Assembly: GCF_001307155.1 (NCBI RefSeq)
Contig: NZ_CP012830.1
Location: 2,039,501-2,103,500, forward strand
DNA length: 64,000 nucleotides
Origin: Pseudomonas fluorescens
GTDB lineage: Bacteria > Pseudomonadota > Gammaproteobacteria > Pseudomonadales > Pseudomonadaceae
Reading direction: 5' to 3'
Every line of letters begins with the position of its first letter. Within the stretch, counting starts at the first letter, position 1. Position numbers and translations under genes: made by a program. The notes below the pieces were generated by a model. It was given only the letters and a program-made list of their open reading frames with translations, was not told where the DNA came from and made no database searches. Positions 36,096 through 43,468 of this stretch are shown here, piece after piece.

Positions 36096-37571
36096 TTACT
36101 CTTTGTCCAGCTTGCCAACCAGCGACAGGGTGAAATCGGCACCCATGTACTTGAAGTGCGGACGCACGTTCAGGCTGACGCGGTACCAGCCTGGCTCGCC
36201 TTCAACATCGCTGACGACGATCTGGGCAGCACGCAGCGGACGACGGCCACGCACTTCGGCGCTCGGGTTTTCCTGGTCGGCAACGTACTGGCGGATCCAC
36301 TTGTTGAGTTCCAGCTCGAGGTCGGTGCGTTCTTTCCACGAACCGAGTTGCTCGCGCTGCAGCACTTTCAAGTAGTGAGCCAGGCGGTTGACGATCATCA
36401 TGTACGGCAGTTGGGTGCCGAGCTTGTAGTTCAGCTCTGCGGCCTTGCCTTCAGCACTGATGCCGAAGAACTTCGGTTTTTGCACCGAGCTTGCGGAGAA
36501 GAACGCGGCGTTGTCGCTGCCTTTGCGCATGGTCAAGGAGATGAAGCCTTCCTCGGCCAACTCGTATTCACGACGGTCGGACACCAGCACTTCGGTCGGA
36601 ATCTTGGTTTCGATTTCGCCCATGCTTTCGAAGTGGTGCAACGGCAGGTCTTCAACCGCGCCACCGCTTTGCGGGCCGATGATGTTCGGACACCAGCGGA
36701 ATTTGGCGAAGCTGTCGGTCAGCTTGGTGCCGAACGCGTAGGCGGTGTTGCCCCACAGGTAGTGCTCGTGGCTGTTGGCGACGGTTTCTTTGTACACAAA
36801 CGATTTCACCGGGTTTTCTTCCGGATCGTACGGGTTGCGCAGTAGGAAACGCGGGACGGTCAGGCCGATATAACGCGAGTCTTCGGACTGACGGAAGCTC
36901 TGCCATTTGGCGAATTGCGGGCCTTCGAAGTGATCTTTCAGATCCTTCAGGTCCGGCAGGCCGGTGAAACTTTCCAGGCCGAAGAATTTCGGGCCGGCAG
37001 CGGCGATGAACGGCGCGTGAGACATGCACGCAACGCTCGACACGTACTGCATCAGTTTCACGTCTGGCGAGCTTGGCGACATGAAGTAGTTGGCGATGAT
37101 CGCGCCCACTGGCTGGCCACCGAACTGGCCGTATTCAGCGGTGTAGATGTGCTTGTACAGGCCAGCCTGCATCACTTCCGGCGAATCTTCGAAGTCGTCC
37201 AGCAGGTCTTGCTTGGAGACATTGAGGATTTCGATCTTGATGTTTTCGCGGAAGTTGGTGCGGTCGACCAGCAACTGCAGGCCACGCCACGCCGATTCCA
37301 GCGACTGGAAGTCCGGGTGGTGGAGGATTTCGTCCATCTGACGGCTGAGCTTGGCATCGATCTCGGCGATCATGCGGTCAACCATGGCTTTCTTGACCGG
37401 CTCACCGTTGTTCTGCGGCTTGAGCAGTTCTTCGATGAACGCCGACACGCCGCGCTTGGCGATGTCGTAGGCTTCGTCGTCCGGGGTCAGACGCGTTTCG
37501 GCGATGATGCTGTCGAGAATGCTGTATTCGCCGTTCTCGTTACTCTTTTGCTGCGCTGCGCTGGTGCTCAT
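36096..37571 (-). CDS. tssC: TssC (VipB), T6SS sheath large subunit (H2-type)
   Basis: 491 residues. Sheath hallmarks are ILHHPDFQSLESAWRGLQLLVDRT, YGQFGGQPVGAIIANYFM, MSHAPFIAAAGPKFFGLESF and the C-terminal ARPLRAAQIVVSDVEGEPGWYRV-type region. It polymerises with TssB into the contractile sheath. The gene is 28 bp after tssB. Confidence 0.97.
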   Translation of the reverse strand: MSTSAAQQKSNENGEYSILDSIIAETRLTPDDEAYDIAKRGVSAFIEELLKPQNNGEPVKKAMVDRMIAEIDAKLSRQMDEILHHPDFQSLESAWRGLQLLVDRTNFRENIKIEILNVSKQDLLDDFEDSPEVMQAGLYKHIYTAEYGQFGGQPVGAIIANYFMSPSSPDVKLMQYVSSVACMSHAPFIAAAGPKFFGLESFTGLPDLKDLKDHFEGPQFAKWQSFRQSEDSRYIGLTVPRFLLRNPYDPEENPVKSFVYKETVANSHEHYLWGNTAYAFGTKLTDSFAKFRWCPNIIGPQSGGAVEDLPLHHFESMGEIETKIPTEVLVSDRREYELAEEGFISLTMRKGSDNAAFFSASSVQKPKFFGISAEGKAAELNYKLGTQLPYMMIVNRLAHYLKVLQREQLGSWKERTDLELELNKWIRQYVADQENPSAEVRGRRPLRAAQIVVSDVEGEPGWYRVSLNVRPHFKYMGADFTLSLVGKLDKE

Positions 37572-37599
37572 AGTGCTGGCTTCCTTGGCTGATGGGGAC

Positions 37600-38103
37600 T
37601 CAGGCGTCCTGGGCTGCGGCGTTCAGGCCCAGCTCACCCAGTACGCGACCGCGCGATTCGTCGTCGGCGAGAACGCCTTCGATGGCTTTGCGGAAGGCAG
37701 GTGTGTTACCCAGTGGGCCTTTGAGGGCCACCAGTGCGTCACGCAGTTCCATCAGTTTTTTCAGCTCAGGCACTTGCTCGACCAGGCTGGCCGGGTTGAA
37801 GTCCTTCATCGAATTGACGCGCAGTTTCACGGCCAGCTCTTCGGTCTCGCCCTCTTCCTGAAGACGGTTCGGCACGCTCAGCGTCAGCTGCAGTTCTTGC
37901 TTGGCGAGTACTTCGTCGAAGGTCATCTTGTCGATGCTGATCGGCTTGCGATCTTCAACTTTGCGCTCGTCCGCGCGGTGGGTGTAGTCACCGATTGCCA
38001 GTAGTTTCAGCGGCAGTTCAATCTCTTCCTGAGCACCGCCGGTGGCAGGTTTGAAGGTGACGTTGATGCGTTCCTTGGGGGCTACCGAGCCTTCTTTGGC
38101 CAT
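37600..38103 (-). CDS. tssB: TssB (VipA), T6SS sheath small subunit (H2-type)
   Basis: 167 residues from ATG 38103 with AAGGAG 8 bp upstream; the open frame continues further but the family N-terminus is MAKEGSVAPKERINVTF. Conserved blocks are LPLKLLAIGDYTHR, ERKPISIDK-like (VEDRKPISIDKMTFDEVL) and VNSMKDFNPASLVEQVPEL. It forms heterodimers with TssC in the sheath. The C-terminal residues AQDA end a tail with the usual Asp/Glu-rich helix. Confidence 0.96.
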   Translation of the reverse strand: MAKEGSVAPKERINVTFKPATGGAQEEIELPLKLLAIGDYTHRADERKVEDRKPISIDKMTFDEVLAKQELQLTLSVPNRLQEEGETEELAVKLRVNSMKDFNPASLVEQVPELKKLMELRDALVALKGPLGNTPAFRKAIEGVLADDESRGRVLGELGLNAAAQDA

Positions 38104-38135
38104 GGCTTTTCTCCTTGCGGTTGTGGCCCTGGGGC

Positions 38136-39692
38136 CTATTCGAGTACCACTTCGAGATCGAGGTGGCACAGCCTGCGATAAATCTCTTCCTTGCGTTCTC
38201 GCACTGCGTGGTTCTGCGGCAACAACTCACAGCAGCTATGCAGGAGGTGCAGCACTTCCAGCGCAAGATCAGGCTCCCAGGCGTGCAAGCCTGAGTTCTC
38301 TAATTCTGAATCGAGGGTTTCGAGCTGGGTCTTGGCCAGTTCGTATTTCTTGGCCAGGAAGCACAGCCGCGCCAGGCTGAACTGCCAGAAGAACCGCACG
38401 CGTCCGCCGTGGGCAGCTTGCAGGCCTTGCTTGAGAATCTGCACCGCGGCCTTGAGGCCGTCCTTGCGCAGCACCGGCAAGACGTCTTCGAGCGCCAGTT
38501 CCCAGGCCGGTTGGCTGGCGCTGACTTCGACTTTGCGCGGCGCGCTGGCGGTTTGCAGATGGGGCATCACGTGGGCGCTGATCCAGGCGCGAGTGGCCGG
38601 ATCAGCGAACGGCGCGCCATCGTGGTAACGCAATTCGACGATGCCCGGCAGGCGCTGAATCAACAACGCGAAGTAGATTTCCACTTCGCGCATGGCCAGC
38701 TCGGCGTTCAGCCCTTGCAAACATTCCCAGACCAGCCGCTGGCCATCGAACCAGAACGGCGCCTTGGCCAGGCTCGCCTCCAGCTCCACCAACAGGTCGG
38801 CGAATTGCCCCTGGTCGAAACGGTCCTGGTAGATTTTCAGCTTGTCGGCCGGCAACCCGCGCAAAGCAGTGATTTGCTCGGCGTTGCGCTCGGGCACGGC
38901 GTCGATCGGCAGCCACAGCAACGTGCGGTTCAGGCGCAGGGCGCGCAGGTCGGTGGCTTTCTGTTTCAACCACCAGGCGCACAGTGGGCGCGCATTTTCC
39001 TGCTGCGCGCGCAGGGCCTTGTGGGCTTCTTTTTCGTTGTCGATCGGCGCGCCGGGGGTGAACAGTTGCGTCGCGACCTGCTTGACCTGAGCCACCACCG
39101 CACCGACAGCACCGGGCTCCGGCTGGTTGTCGGCGGCACGCTGAACCATGTTTTTCAGACGGCGGGAGATCGGCAGCAGCAGCGGTGCGTCGTCGCCCAT
39201 GTGCTCGGTGCAGGCAGCATCGAGACCTTCCAGGTGCTCGACCAATCGGCGGAACAGCGGCAATTGCTCTTTGATCGCGACGTTTTCGTTCAGCACCTGC
39301 TCGAGACGCGGCACCAGCCAACTGATGGCAGCGGAGCGGGTGCGGGCTTTGTTGGGATGAACCTCGGTCCAGTGGTTCTCGCACAGGTGGTGCAGAAATC
39401 CGAGGCCGGCCAGCAGTCCCTGAAAGGACTCGCGTTGGTACAGGGCCCAGGTCAGCCAGGCACCGACTCGTAAATCCTTGGACTGGGCGCGCAGCAGGCT
39501 TTCGCTGTTTTCGCGGATTTTCAGCCAGTCGATCTGACCGATTTCGTGCATGGATTGGGCTTTGCTCAGCTCGCTTTCCAGTGCCTCGTATTCGCTCGAA
39601 AAACGAACATCCTCGCCCGCGAAATTCTCTTTGGAAACAGAGGCTTTGGCGAGTTCAAGGTAATGGGCAGAAAGTTTGTTTGAGTAGGACAT
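38136..39692 (-). CDS. tssA: TssA, T6SS sheath-cap/priming protein, long type (H2-type)
   Basis: 518 residues, the long VasJ-like class. The N-terminal ImpA domain (about 50-180) contains RAQSKDLRVGAWLTWALYQRE and NHWTEVHPNKARTRSAAISWL. The C-terminal VasJ-type region ends LEVLHLLHSCCELLPQNHAVRE. It organises tail growth. It is the first gene of the operon; a sigma-54-type promoter lies about 150 bp upstream. It is unlike the shorter TssA of the second cluster (61710), which supports two independent machines. Confidence 0.94.
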   Translation of the reverse strand: MSYSNKLSAHYLELAKASVSKENFAGEDVRFSSEYEALESELSKAQSMHEIGQIDWLKIRENSESLLRAQSKDLRVGAWLTWALYQRESFQGLLAGLGFLHHLCENHWTEVHPNKARTRSAAISWLVPRLEQVLNENVAIKEQLPLFRRLVEHLEGLDAACTEHMGDDAPLLLPISRRLKNMVQRAADNQPEPGAVGAVVAQVKQVATQLFTPGAPIDNEKEAHKALRAQQENARPLCAWWLKQKATDLRALRLNRTLLWLPIDAVPERNAEQITALRGLPADKLKIYQDRFDQGQFADLLVELEASLAKAPFWFDGQRLVWECLQGLNAELAMREVEIYFALLIQRLPGIVELRYHDGAPFADPATRAWISAHVMPHLQTASAPRKVEVSASQPAWELALEDVLPVLRKDGLKAAVQILKQGLQAAHGGRVRFFWQFSLARLCFLAKKYELAKTQLETLDSELENSGLHAWEPDLALEVLHLLHSCCELLPQNHAVRERKEEIYRRLCHLDLEVVLE

Positions 39693-39838
39693 CCGTGGCC
39701 TTTAGTTAGAACGACTGTCATCGCCCGTTGGGATTCCAATGGCGCGGGATTGCATTAAAAAAACGGCGAAAGCCTTCTCTAATTGAAGCCATGCTTTTTT
39801 AAAAGCGGCCGCATCGCAACTGACCCCTTCCTGATGGG

Positions 39839-39853
39839 GCGTGAAGCATGCCA
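39839..39853 (-). promoter_or_regulatory. Candidate sigma-54 promoter for the tssA operon
   Basis: On the - strand this reads TGGCATG-CTTC-ACGC. The GG and GC dinucleotides have the exact spacing of the -24/-12 consensus TGGCACG-N4-TTGC, with a strong -24 half and a weak -12 half. Transcription would begin near 39828, leaving a leader of about 135 bases before tssA. The cluster encodes a GAFTGA-bearing activator. Confidence 0.5.
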
Positions 39854-40002
39854 AAAACAAAAAGTTATGAATGTAGGAACATTCTTAAACTGAAACCGGA
39901 CATTTCAGATATGGCTTCTGGACTCTTCCTACTGAGCGAGCCCCATGAAAAACAGGACACCATTTCCCCCTTACGATGGGGGATAGGCAAACGGTTATGT
40001 TG

Positions 40003-40108
40003 ATGACTAACCGCAACGATAAGAGTGGGGAGCTTTTGGGCCAGGAGCGGCGGCGACGCTGGAGCCAGAGCAAAAACTGGCCATGGTTCGCGAGAGCCTT
40101 GAACCGGG
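40003..40108 (+). pseudogene. Remnant of an IS66/IS3-type transposase orfA
   Basis: The fragment starts MTNRNDKSGELLGQERRRRWS. After a one-base loss the reading continues in another frame as EQKLAMVRESLEPG, the usual sequence of small IS66- or IS3-type orfA proteins that bind the element ends. The rest of the gene is missing. It lies between tssA and the immunity array; the 546-bp gap around it holds only this remnant, the sigma-54 candidate and a copy of the tssF initiation motif (40222). It may mark the event that brought the array here. Confidence 0.6.
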
Positions 40109-40219
40109 GGACGACCAGTGAAACTGGTCAGCGAACTGCCCAGCTGTGGTGCTCGGACAGCTTTGAGTTCCGTTGCGAGGACGGCACCACACTGAGCGTG
40201 ACCTTAAAGAAAATGGAGT

Positions 40220-40236
40220 ACCTGCCTGGTATTGAA
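40220..40236 (-). repeat. Copy of the tssF initiation motif, third scar
   Basis: On - the sequence is ATACCAGGCAGGTAC with flanks, close to the region just before the tssF start (33651-33660). Only the ribosome-site part matches; no tssF codons follow. It lies directly after the stop of the array gene at 40239. Confidence 0.5.
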
Positions 40237-40238
40237 TC

Positions 40239-40658
40239 TCATGAATAAAACGTCCTGTAGACCGCTATCGTCAGCCCCGCCACCACATAGCCGACGATGA
40301 GTACATACGGAATGAAAACCACCCAACCGAACATCAATGCAATGTTACTGGAGGAACCACAGAGCATTTTTGCCAACCCGAAGATCATCCACGGTGCCGC
40401 GTAAAACGGGATGAATACCAACGGTCCGAGCCAGATTCGGTTGAGTATCCGCTGCTCGCTCTTGCCACGCAGAAGGCGCATTTCCACCAGGGCAAAAGCG
40501 ATATAGGCGGGAATGCCAAAAGCCAATCCGAAGGTCTCGAACAACTCGACGGTTGTAGGAAAATTGCTCAGCCGATCTTCCAGCACCATCAGCAGGAGTA
40601 CGACCAGCGGAATCCACAGGGCGGTGACAAGCAGTCGGCGGCGACCTGCATTGATCAC
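40239..40658 (-). CDS. Polytopic small membrane protein (array family E)
   Basis: 139 residues, not recognised. There are about four hydrophobic helices (about 8-26, 40-57, 74-95 and 106-131). The first charged segment is RRRLL and there are no catalytic motifs. It is the last gene of the array on -, coupled to the preceding one by an ATGA overlap. The tssF initiation motif follows its stop. Context suggests an immunity or inner-membrane accessory role inherited from a T6SS effector cassette; this is inference only. Confidence 0.5.
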   Translation of the reverse strand: MINAGRRRLLVTALWIPLVVLLLMVLEDRLSNFPTTVELFETFGLAFGIPAYIAFALVEMRLLRGKSEQRILNRIWLGPLVFIPFYAAPWMIFGLAKMLCGSSSNIALMFGWVVFIPYVLIVGYVVAGLTIAVYRTFYS

Positions 40659-41080
40659 GCGTTTGCCCCTTTAACAGGGTCTGCAGGTGTTGCCCGTCGC
40701 ATGAAGGTGCGCCTTTCCCAGCGCAACTCAATGACTTGCGTCGCCAAAATCGCCAACAACGTGACACATCCCTGAGCCACACCATAAAACAGCGCCCTTA
40801 GCGGATTTTCAGGCAGCATCCAGAGCAGGATGAAGCCGACCATCACGCTCAGCAGCAGGAGCTTGGCCACGAGATTCGGTACCAGTGCAATCACCAGATT
40901 GACGAACAGAAATATATAAAAGAGCACGTAGCTCGCCATTCCGATACCAACACCATGCGAGGTGAAACCTTGGTTCAAAGCTGTGTAGCCAATCACCACC
41001 GCTTTATTCAGAAACGCGTAGGCAACACAGCCCAGGGCGTGGAAAAACAGGCACAGGGACAGGCGGACATATTTATTCAT
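40655..41080 (-). CDS. Small membrane protein, paralogue of the gene at 43469 (array family D)
   Basis: 141 residues with three or four hydrophobic helices. The segment FVNLVIALVPNLVAKLLLLSVMVG followed by LPENPLRALFYG is closely matched in the product of 43469-43855 (FVNIVVFVMPTLVAKIVPIVLM, LPENPVRAMAYSG). The family is unknown to me. It overlaps both neighbours by 4 bp (ATGA), so it is a coupled member of the string. Membrane location fits immunity to a membrane- or periplasm-acting toxin. Confidence 0.55.
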   Translation of the reverse strand: MNKYVRLSLCLFFHALGCVAYAFLNKAVVIGYTALNQGFTSHGVGIGMASYVLFYIFLFVNLVIALVPNLVAKLLLLSVMVGFILLWMLPENPLRALFYGVAQGCVTLLAILATQVIELRWERRTFMRRATPADPVKGANA

Positions 41081-41295
41081 GCCGGATTAATAGTCCCGTA
41101 GTAGGAACCCGCGACTTGCATGGCGACAACAATCGCTAATGCAATGAACGTCAGTGCTCGGTGCAGGCGCGACTCTCGGATGCCCCGATGCAGTGCCGTC
41201 AAGAGCAGTACCAGACAGAACATGGCCAGGCTGCCAAACAAATCATTGTCGGCCACAACGGCCAGGTAACCTTCTATTTCACTTGGTATAAGCAT
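41077..41295 (-). CDS. Small two-helix membrane protein (array family C, copy 2)
   Basis: 72 residues with two membrane helices. Its N-terminus IPSEIEGYLAVVADNDLFGSLA matches the copy at 41862 (VSGEIEGYLAVVSDSDLFGSFA). It starts 5 bp after the stop of a broken family B gene, exactly the spacing of the intact B-C pair at 41862-42517. So a B-C pair was duplicated and its B member decayed. The function is unknown. Confidence 0.55.
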   Translation of the reverse strand: MLIPSEIEGYLAVVADNDLFGSLAMFCLVLLLTALHRGIRESRLHRALTFIALAIVVAMQVAGSYYGTINPA

Positions 41296-41300
41296 GTCTG

Positions 41301-41385
41301 TCAGTTTTCCATGTGTGTATAAGGTGTATTACTGATGAATACGTTCAGCCAACTTTTTCCCACGGCGGCATTGAAATAGTGAATG
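41301..41385 (-). pseudogene. 3' remnant of an array family B gene
   Basis: Read on -, the piece encodes MTFTISMPPWEK, then after a frameshift WLNVFISNTPYTHMEN and a stop. This matches the end of the intact gene at 42086 (RTFDIAMPKWEWHWLNIFISNTPYVHMED). Only the last 28 or so codons survive. It is followed by a family C gene with conserved spacing. Confidence 0.65.
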
Positions 41386-41769
41386 TCATGGGCAAAAAGA
41401 CGCATCGTTGATCGTCCACTCACGCTGAGTGCCGTCATTAATCTTTTTTACACCGCTCAAGCGCTGTCGCAGCTGAGCGCCGTCAACCACCTTGGTGCCG
41501 ACGGCATCGGTGATGGTCAGCGAATAGTTGCCCGGAATTTGTTCGATCACATCTTCGCCATAAGAGGCAAAGCTCGCCACCAAGGCGCGCGATCCTGCTT
41601 CGGCCTTCACGTTGCGCTCCAGTGAATGCAGATTGGAGCTGTTGGAAATCTTCATTTCCAACGGTTGGTCGCAGCGGTTTTCGACATAAACATGGTTGTT
41701 GTAAACCTGTTGTGCCGCGCAGCTAGCCAGGGAGATGAAGAGCGGGAGGATGCCAGCGAACTTAATCAT
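41386..41769 (-). CDS. Lipoprotein of unknown function in the immunity array
   Basis: 127 residues from ATG 41769; the open frame upstream is non-coding. MIKFAGILPLFISLASCAA is a signal peptide with lipobox (LASC). The mature domain has VYVENRCDQPLEMKISNSSNLHSLERN and LVASFASYGEDVIEQIPGNYSLTITDAVG, suggesting a beta-rich periplasmic fold. Its start codon lies inside the remnant of a tssF 5' end (41762-41797). It ends where the family B remnant begins. A periplasmic immunity protein is plausible but not shown. Confidence 0.55.
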   Translation of the reverse strand: MIKFAGILPLFISLASCAAQQVYNNHVYVENRCDQPLEMKISNSSNLHSLERNVKAEAGSRALVASFASYGEDVIEQIPGNYSLTITDAVGTKVVDGAQLRQRLSGVKKINDGTQREWTINDASFCP

Positions 41770-41797
41770 CGCGTTGATAGTAGTGGTTACCGGACAT
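41762..41797 (-). pseudogene. tssF 5' remnant, second scar (11 codons)
   Basis: ATG 41797 opens MSGNHYYQRDD and a stop; tssF begins with SFNHYYQSE after its GTG. The ribosome-site motif CCAGGCAG lies just upstream as in tssF. The remnant overlaps the start of the lipoprotein gene. Confidence 0.7.
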
Positions 41798-41861
41798 GAG
41801 TGAGCTGCCTGGTATTGAATTCTGGTGAACTCGGTACGTGCTTCGACGCGGTCTTTCATAT

Positions 41862-42080
41862 TCATGCGAGCGGTTGATTCAGGAAGTAAGTGCCAATGCC
41901 GTACATCACCGCAAAGCCCATCAAGGTGACGAATGTCAGCGTGCAGTGAAGCTTCGAGTTCCGGCTCGCAGCGCGCAGGCCCGTCAGGGCCAAAATCAGC
42001 GCCATGCATGCGAAGCTCCCGAACAAGTCGCTGTCGGAGACAACGGCCAAGTAGCCTTCTATTTCACCGCTCACAAACAT
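41862..42080 (-). CDS. Small two-helix membrane protein (array family C, copy 1)
   Basis: 72 residues: a polar N-terminus (FVSGEIEGYLAVVSDSDLFG) followed by two hydrophobic helices (about 23-37 and 47-66). It is a paralogue of the gene at 41077. It starts 5 bp after the intact family B gene and ends before the second tssF scar. The family is not recognised. The B-C pairing in both copies suggests the two proteins work together. Confidence 0.55.
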   Translation of the reverse strand: MFVSGEIEGYLAVVSDSDLFGSFACMALILALTGLRAASRNSKLHCTLTFVTLMGFAVMYGIGTYFLNQPLA

Positions 42081-42085
42081 GTTCG

Positions 42086-42517
42086 TCAGTCTTCCATGTG
42101 GACATAGGGCGTGTTACTGATAAAAATATTTAACCAGTGCCACTCCCACTTAGGCATGGCTATATCAAATGTTCTTTCTTTCTTATTGAAATACATCCAA
42201 GCAATGCCGACCGTTTTGTCATCTTCAACCGAGCGCATATCCAGCAATTGGGTCGAATATAATGGCGTGCGATAGACCTTTTCGGGACTCTCTCTATCAG
42301 TCACTCTCAAATACGCCATCCCGCCCAAAGTCAAGACTCGACCTACGTGAACATTTTCAAAAATGTAGCGCCCTGAAGGACTCACAATCATCGAACTCGC
42401 AGGGTAACCAAGCATTGCCTTGACAACATAAAAAAGTAAAACAAAACACGCCACCAACACCATCAACCCTGCGATCAAGGTTCGGGGCTGCTTCCTTTTT
42501 ACTGAACTGGTCATCAT
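42086..42517 (-). CDS. Membrane-anchored protein (array family B, copy 1)
   Basis: 143 residues from ATG 42517, which shares a base with the previous stop (TGATG); ATG 42526 is possible. One N-terminal helix (about 13-34) is followed by a soluble domain with VSPSGRYIFENVHVG, YLRVTDRESPEKVYRTPLYS and FISNTPYVHMED. These blocks recur in the gene at 42903 and in the remnant at 41301. No enzyme motif is seen. It is a likely immunity-type protein facing the periplasm. Confidence 0.6.
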   Translation of the reverse strand: MMTSSVKRKQPRTLIAGLMVLVACFVLLFYVVKAMLGYPASSMIVSPSGRYIFENVHVGRVLTLGGMAYLRVTDRESPEKVYRTPLYSTQLLDMRSVEDDKTVGIAWMYFNKKERTFDIAMPKWEWHWLNIFISNTPYVHMED

Positions 42518-42903
42518 CAACGACATTCCGTAACCGTCCAACTTTCCCAGTCTTCAGTACCTGGGTACAGGATCATTTCGCCTTGAAATTCTGGAGCAAC
42601 TCCGGAATTACCTTCTCGCATCCACAGATACCACTCTGACGTTTTCAATAGCTCACCATCCGTTGAATAGACACGGTAAAAATACGGGCTGCTGAATATT
42701 TCGATAATACTCCCCACCCCACCTAACACTCTGTAATCAGCTGCATATCTGGCGATGTAGCACGTGCCTGAATCATTCCAGTATTTTTTTAATGGCTGCG
42801 CAACCCAAGAGCTCTGCACCTTCAGTCCAAGCAAAGCCAGCAGCAGTAAAACTACAACCAGCGATGAAATAAACACTGGCAGAGACAGACTTCGGTTCGA
42901 CAT
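42517..42903 (-). CDS. Orphan paralogue of the DUF6402-linked immunity protein (family A)
   Basis: 128 residues with an N-terminal membrane helix (about 9-27). The soluble part aligns with the protein at 33778 over its whole length: WNDSGTCYIARYAADY against WNESNTCYINSYIPQY, FYRVYSTDGELLKTSEWYLW against FFRVYTKDGELLRSSEWLLW, and both end in ECR. It has no effector gene beside it. It is coupled by a shared base to both neighbours. I infer an orphan immunity gene against a related effector allele. Confidence 0.7.
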   Translation of the reverse strand: MSNRSLSLPVFISSLVVVLLLLALLGLKVQSSWVAQPLKKYWNDSGTCYIARYAADYRVLGGVGSIIEIFSSPYFYRVYSTDGELLKTSEWYLWMREGNSGVAPEFQGEMILYPGTEDWESWTVTECR

Positions 42904-43316
42904 CAGTTGGCCTCAATTTCGTAAGGCGTGTTGCTGATAAAAAAGTCCAGCCAATGCTCTCTCGGGTTGGACAACCCGAGCGTGAACTTCTTGCCCTGCT
43001 TATCAAAATCAATGAATACAACACCCACTGTTTGCGGGTCCTCAAATGCACCCATGTCCAAAGACACGTCAGAGAACAAGGGAGTGCGGTACACCTGATC
43101 GGGATGGTCACGATCGGTAAAGCGCAAGTACACGGCATCCCGAGGAGTCAGAAGGGAGCTGGCAGGAACCGACGCAATAAGATAACGGCCAGATGGACTC
43201 AGCTTCGAAACGTCGGGGACGCGAGTCAAAATCCCATTCACGATAATGGCAATTGCAATAACCAAACTGATCATTAGCGCAGCGGCATACACCAAACATT
43301 TGCTGGCACTGTTCAT
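42903..43316 (-). CDS. Membrane-anchored protein (array family B, copy 2)
   Basis: 137 residues. One helix (about 8-30) is followed by LSPSGRYLIASVPASSLL, YLRFTDRDHPDQVYRTPLFS and HWLDFFISNTPYEIEAN, shared with the product of 42086. Its ATG lies inside the stop of a tssF fragment (ATGA), so translation of the fragment may feed into this gene. The function is unknown; context suggests immunity. Confidence 0.6.
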   Translation of the reverse strand: MNSASKCLVYAAALMISLVIAIAIIVNGILTRVPDVSKLSPSGRYLIASVPASSLLTPRDAVYLRFTDRDHPDQVYRTPLFSDVSLDMGAFEDPQTVGVVFIDFDKQGKKFTLGLSNPREHWLDFFISNTPYEIEAN

Positions 43317-43453
43317 TTTCCAGGTATCTCAAGAGCACTCGGGACAGCCGCAACTTTCGGAAACAGCGCCAACGCCGGACTATGCTCAGCGAAACAGCGG
43401 CCCAACTGGCGAAGTGAGGTAAGTTCGCTCTGGTCGTAGTGATTAAAGGACAT
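43313..43453 (-). pseudogene. tssF 5' remnant, first scar (46-codon ORF)
   Basis: ATG 43453 opens MSFNHYDQSELTSLRQLGRC, continuing FAEHSPALAL. 26 of the first 31 residues equal TssF. The match ends at about codon 32 and unrelated codons run to a stop that overlaps the next gene. The ribosome-site region upstream also resembles that of tssF. Confidence 0.85.
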
Positions 43454-43468
43454 GGGTTGGCTGCCTGA

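Noticed and set aside
39740..39754. TGGCGCG...TTGCA on + looks like a sigma-54 promoter
   Set aside because: The spacing between the two halves is one base short of the required distance, and no gene follows in that direction.
40110..40248. Rest of an open frame on + (FEFRCEDGTTLSV...) as a gene
   Set aside because: Its beginning is a frameshifted transposase piece and its end runs through a tssF motif copy that belongs to the other strand; no ribosome site or family is recognised.
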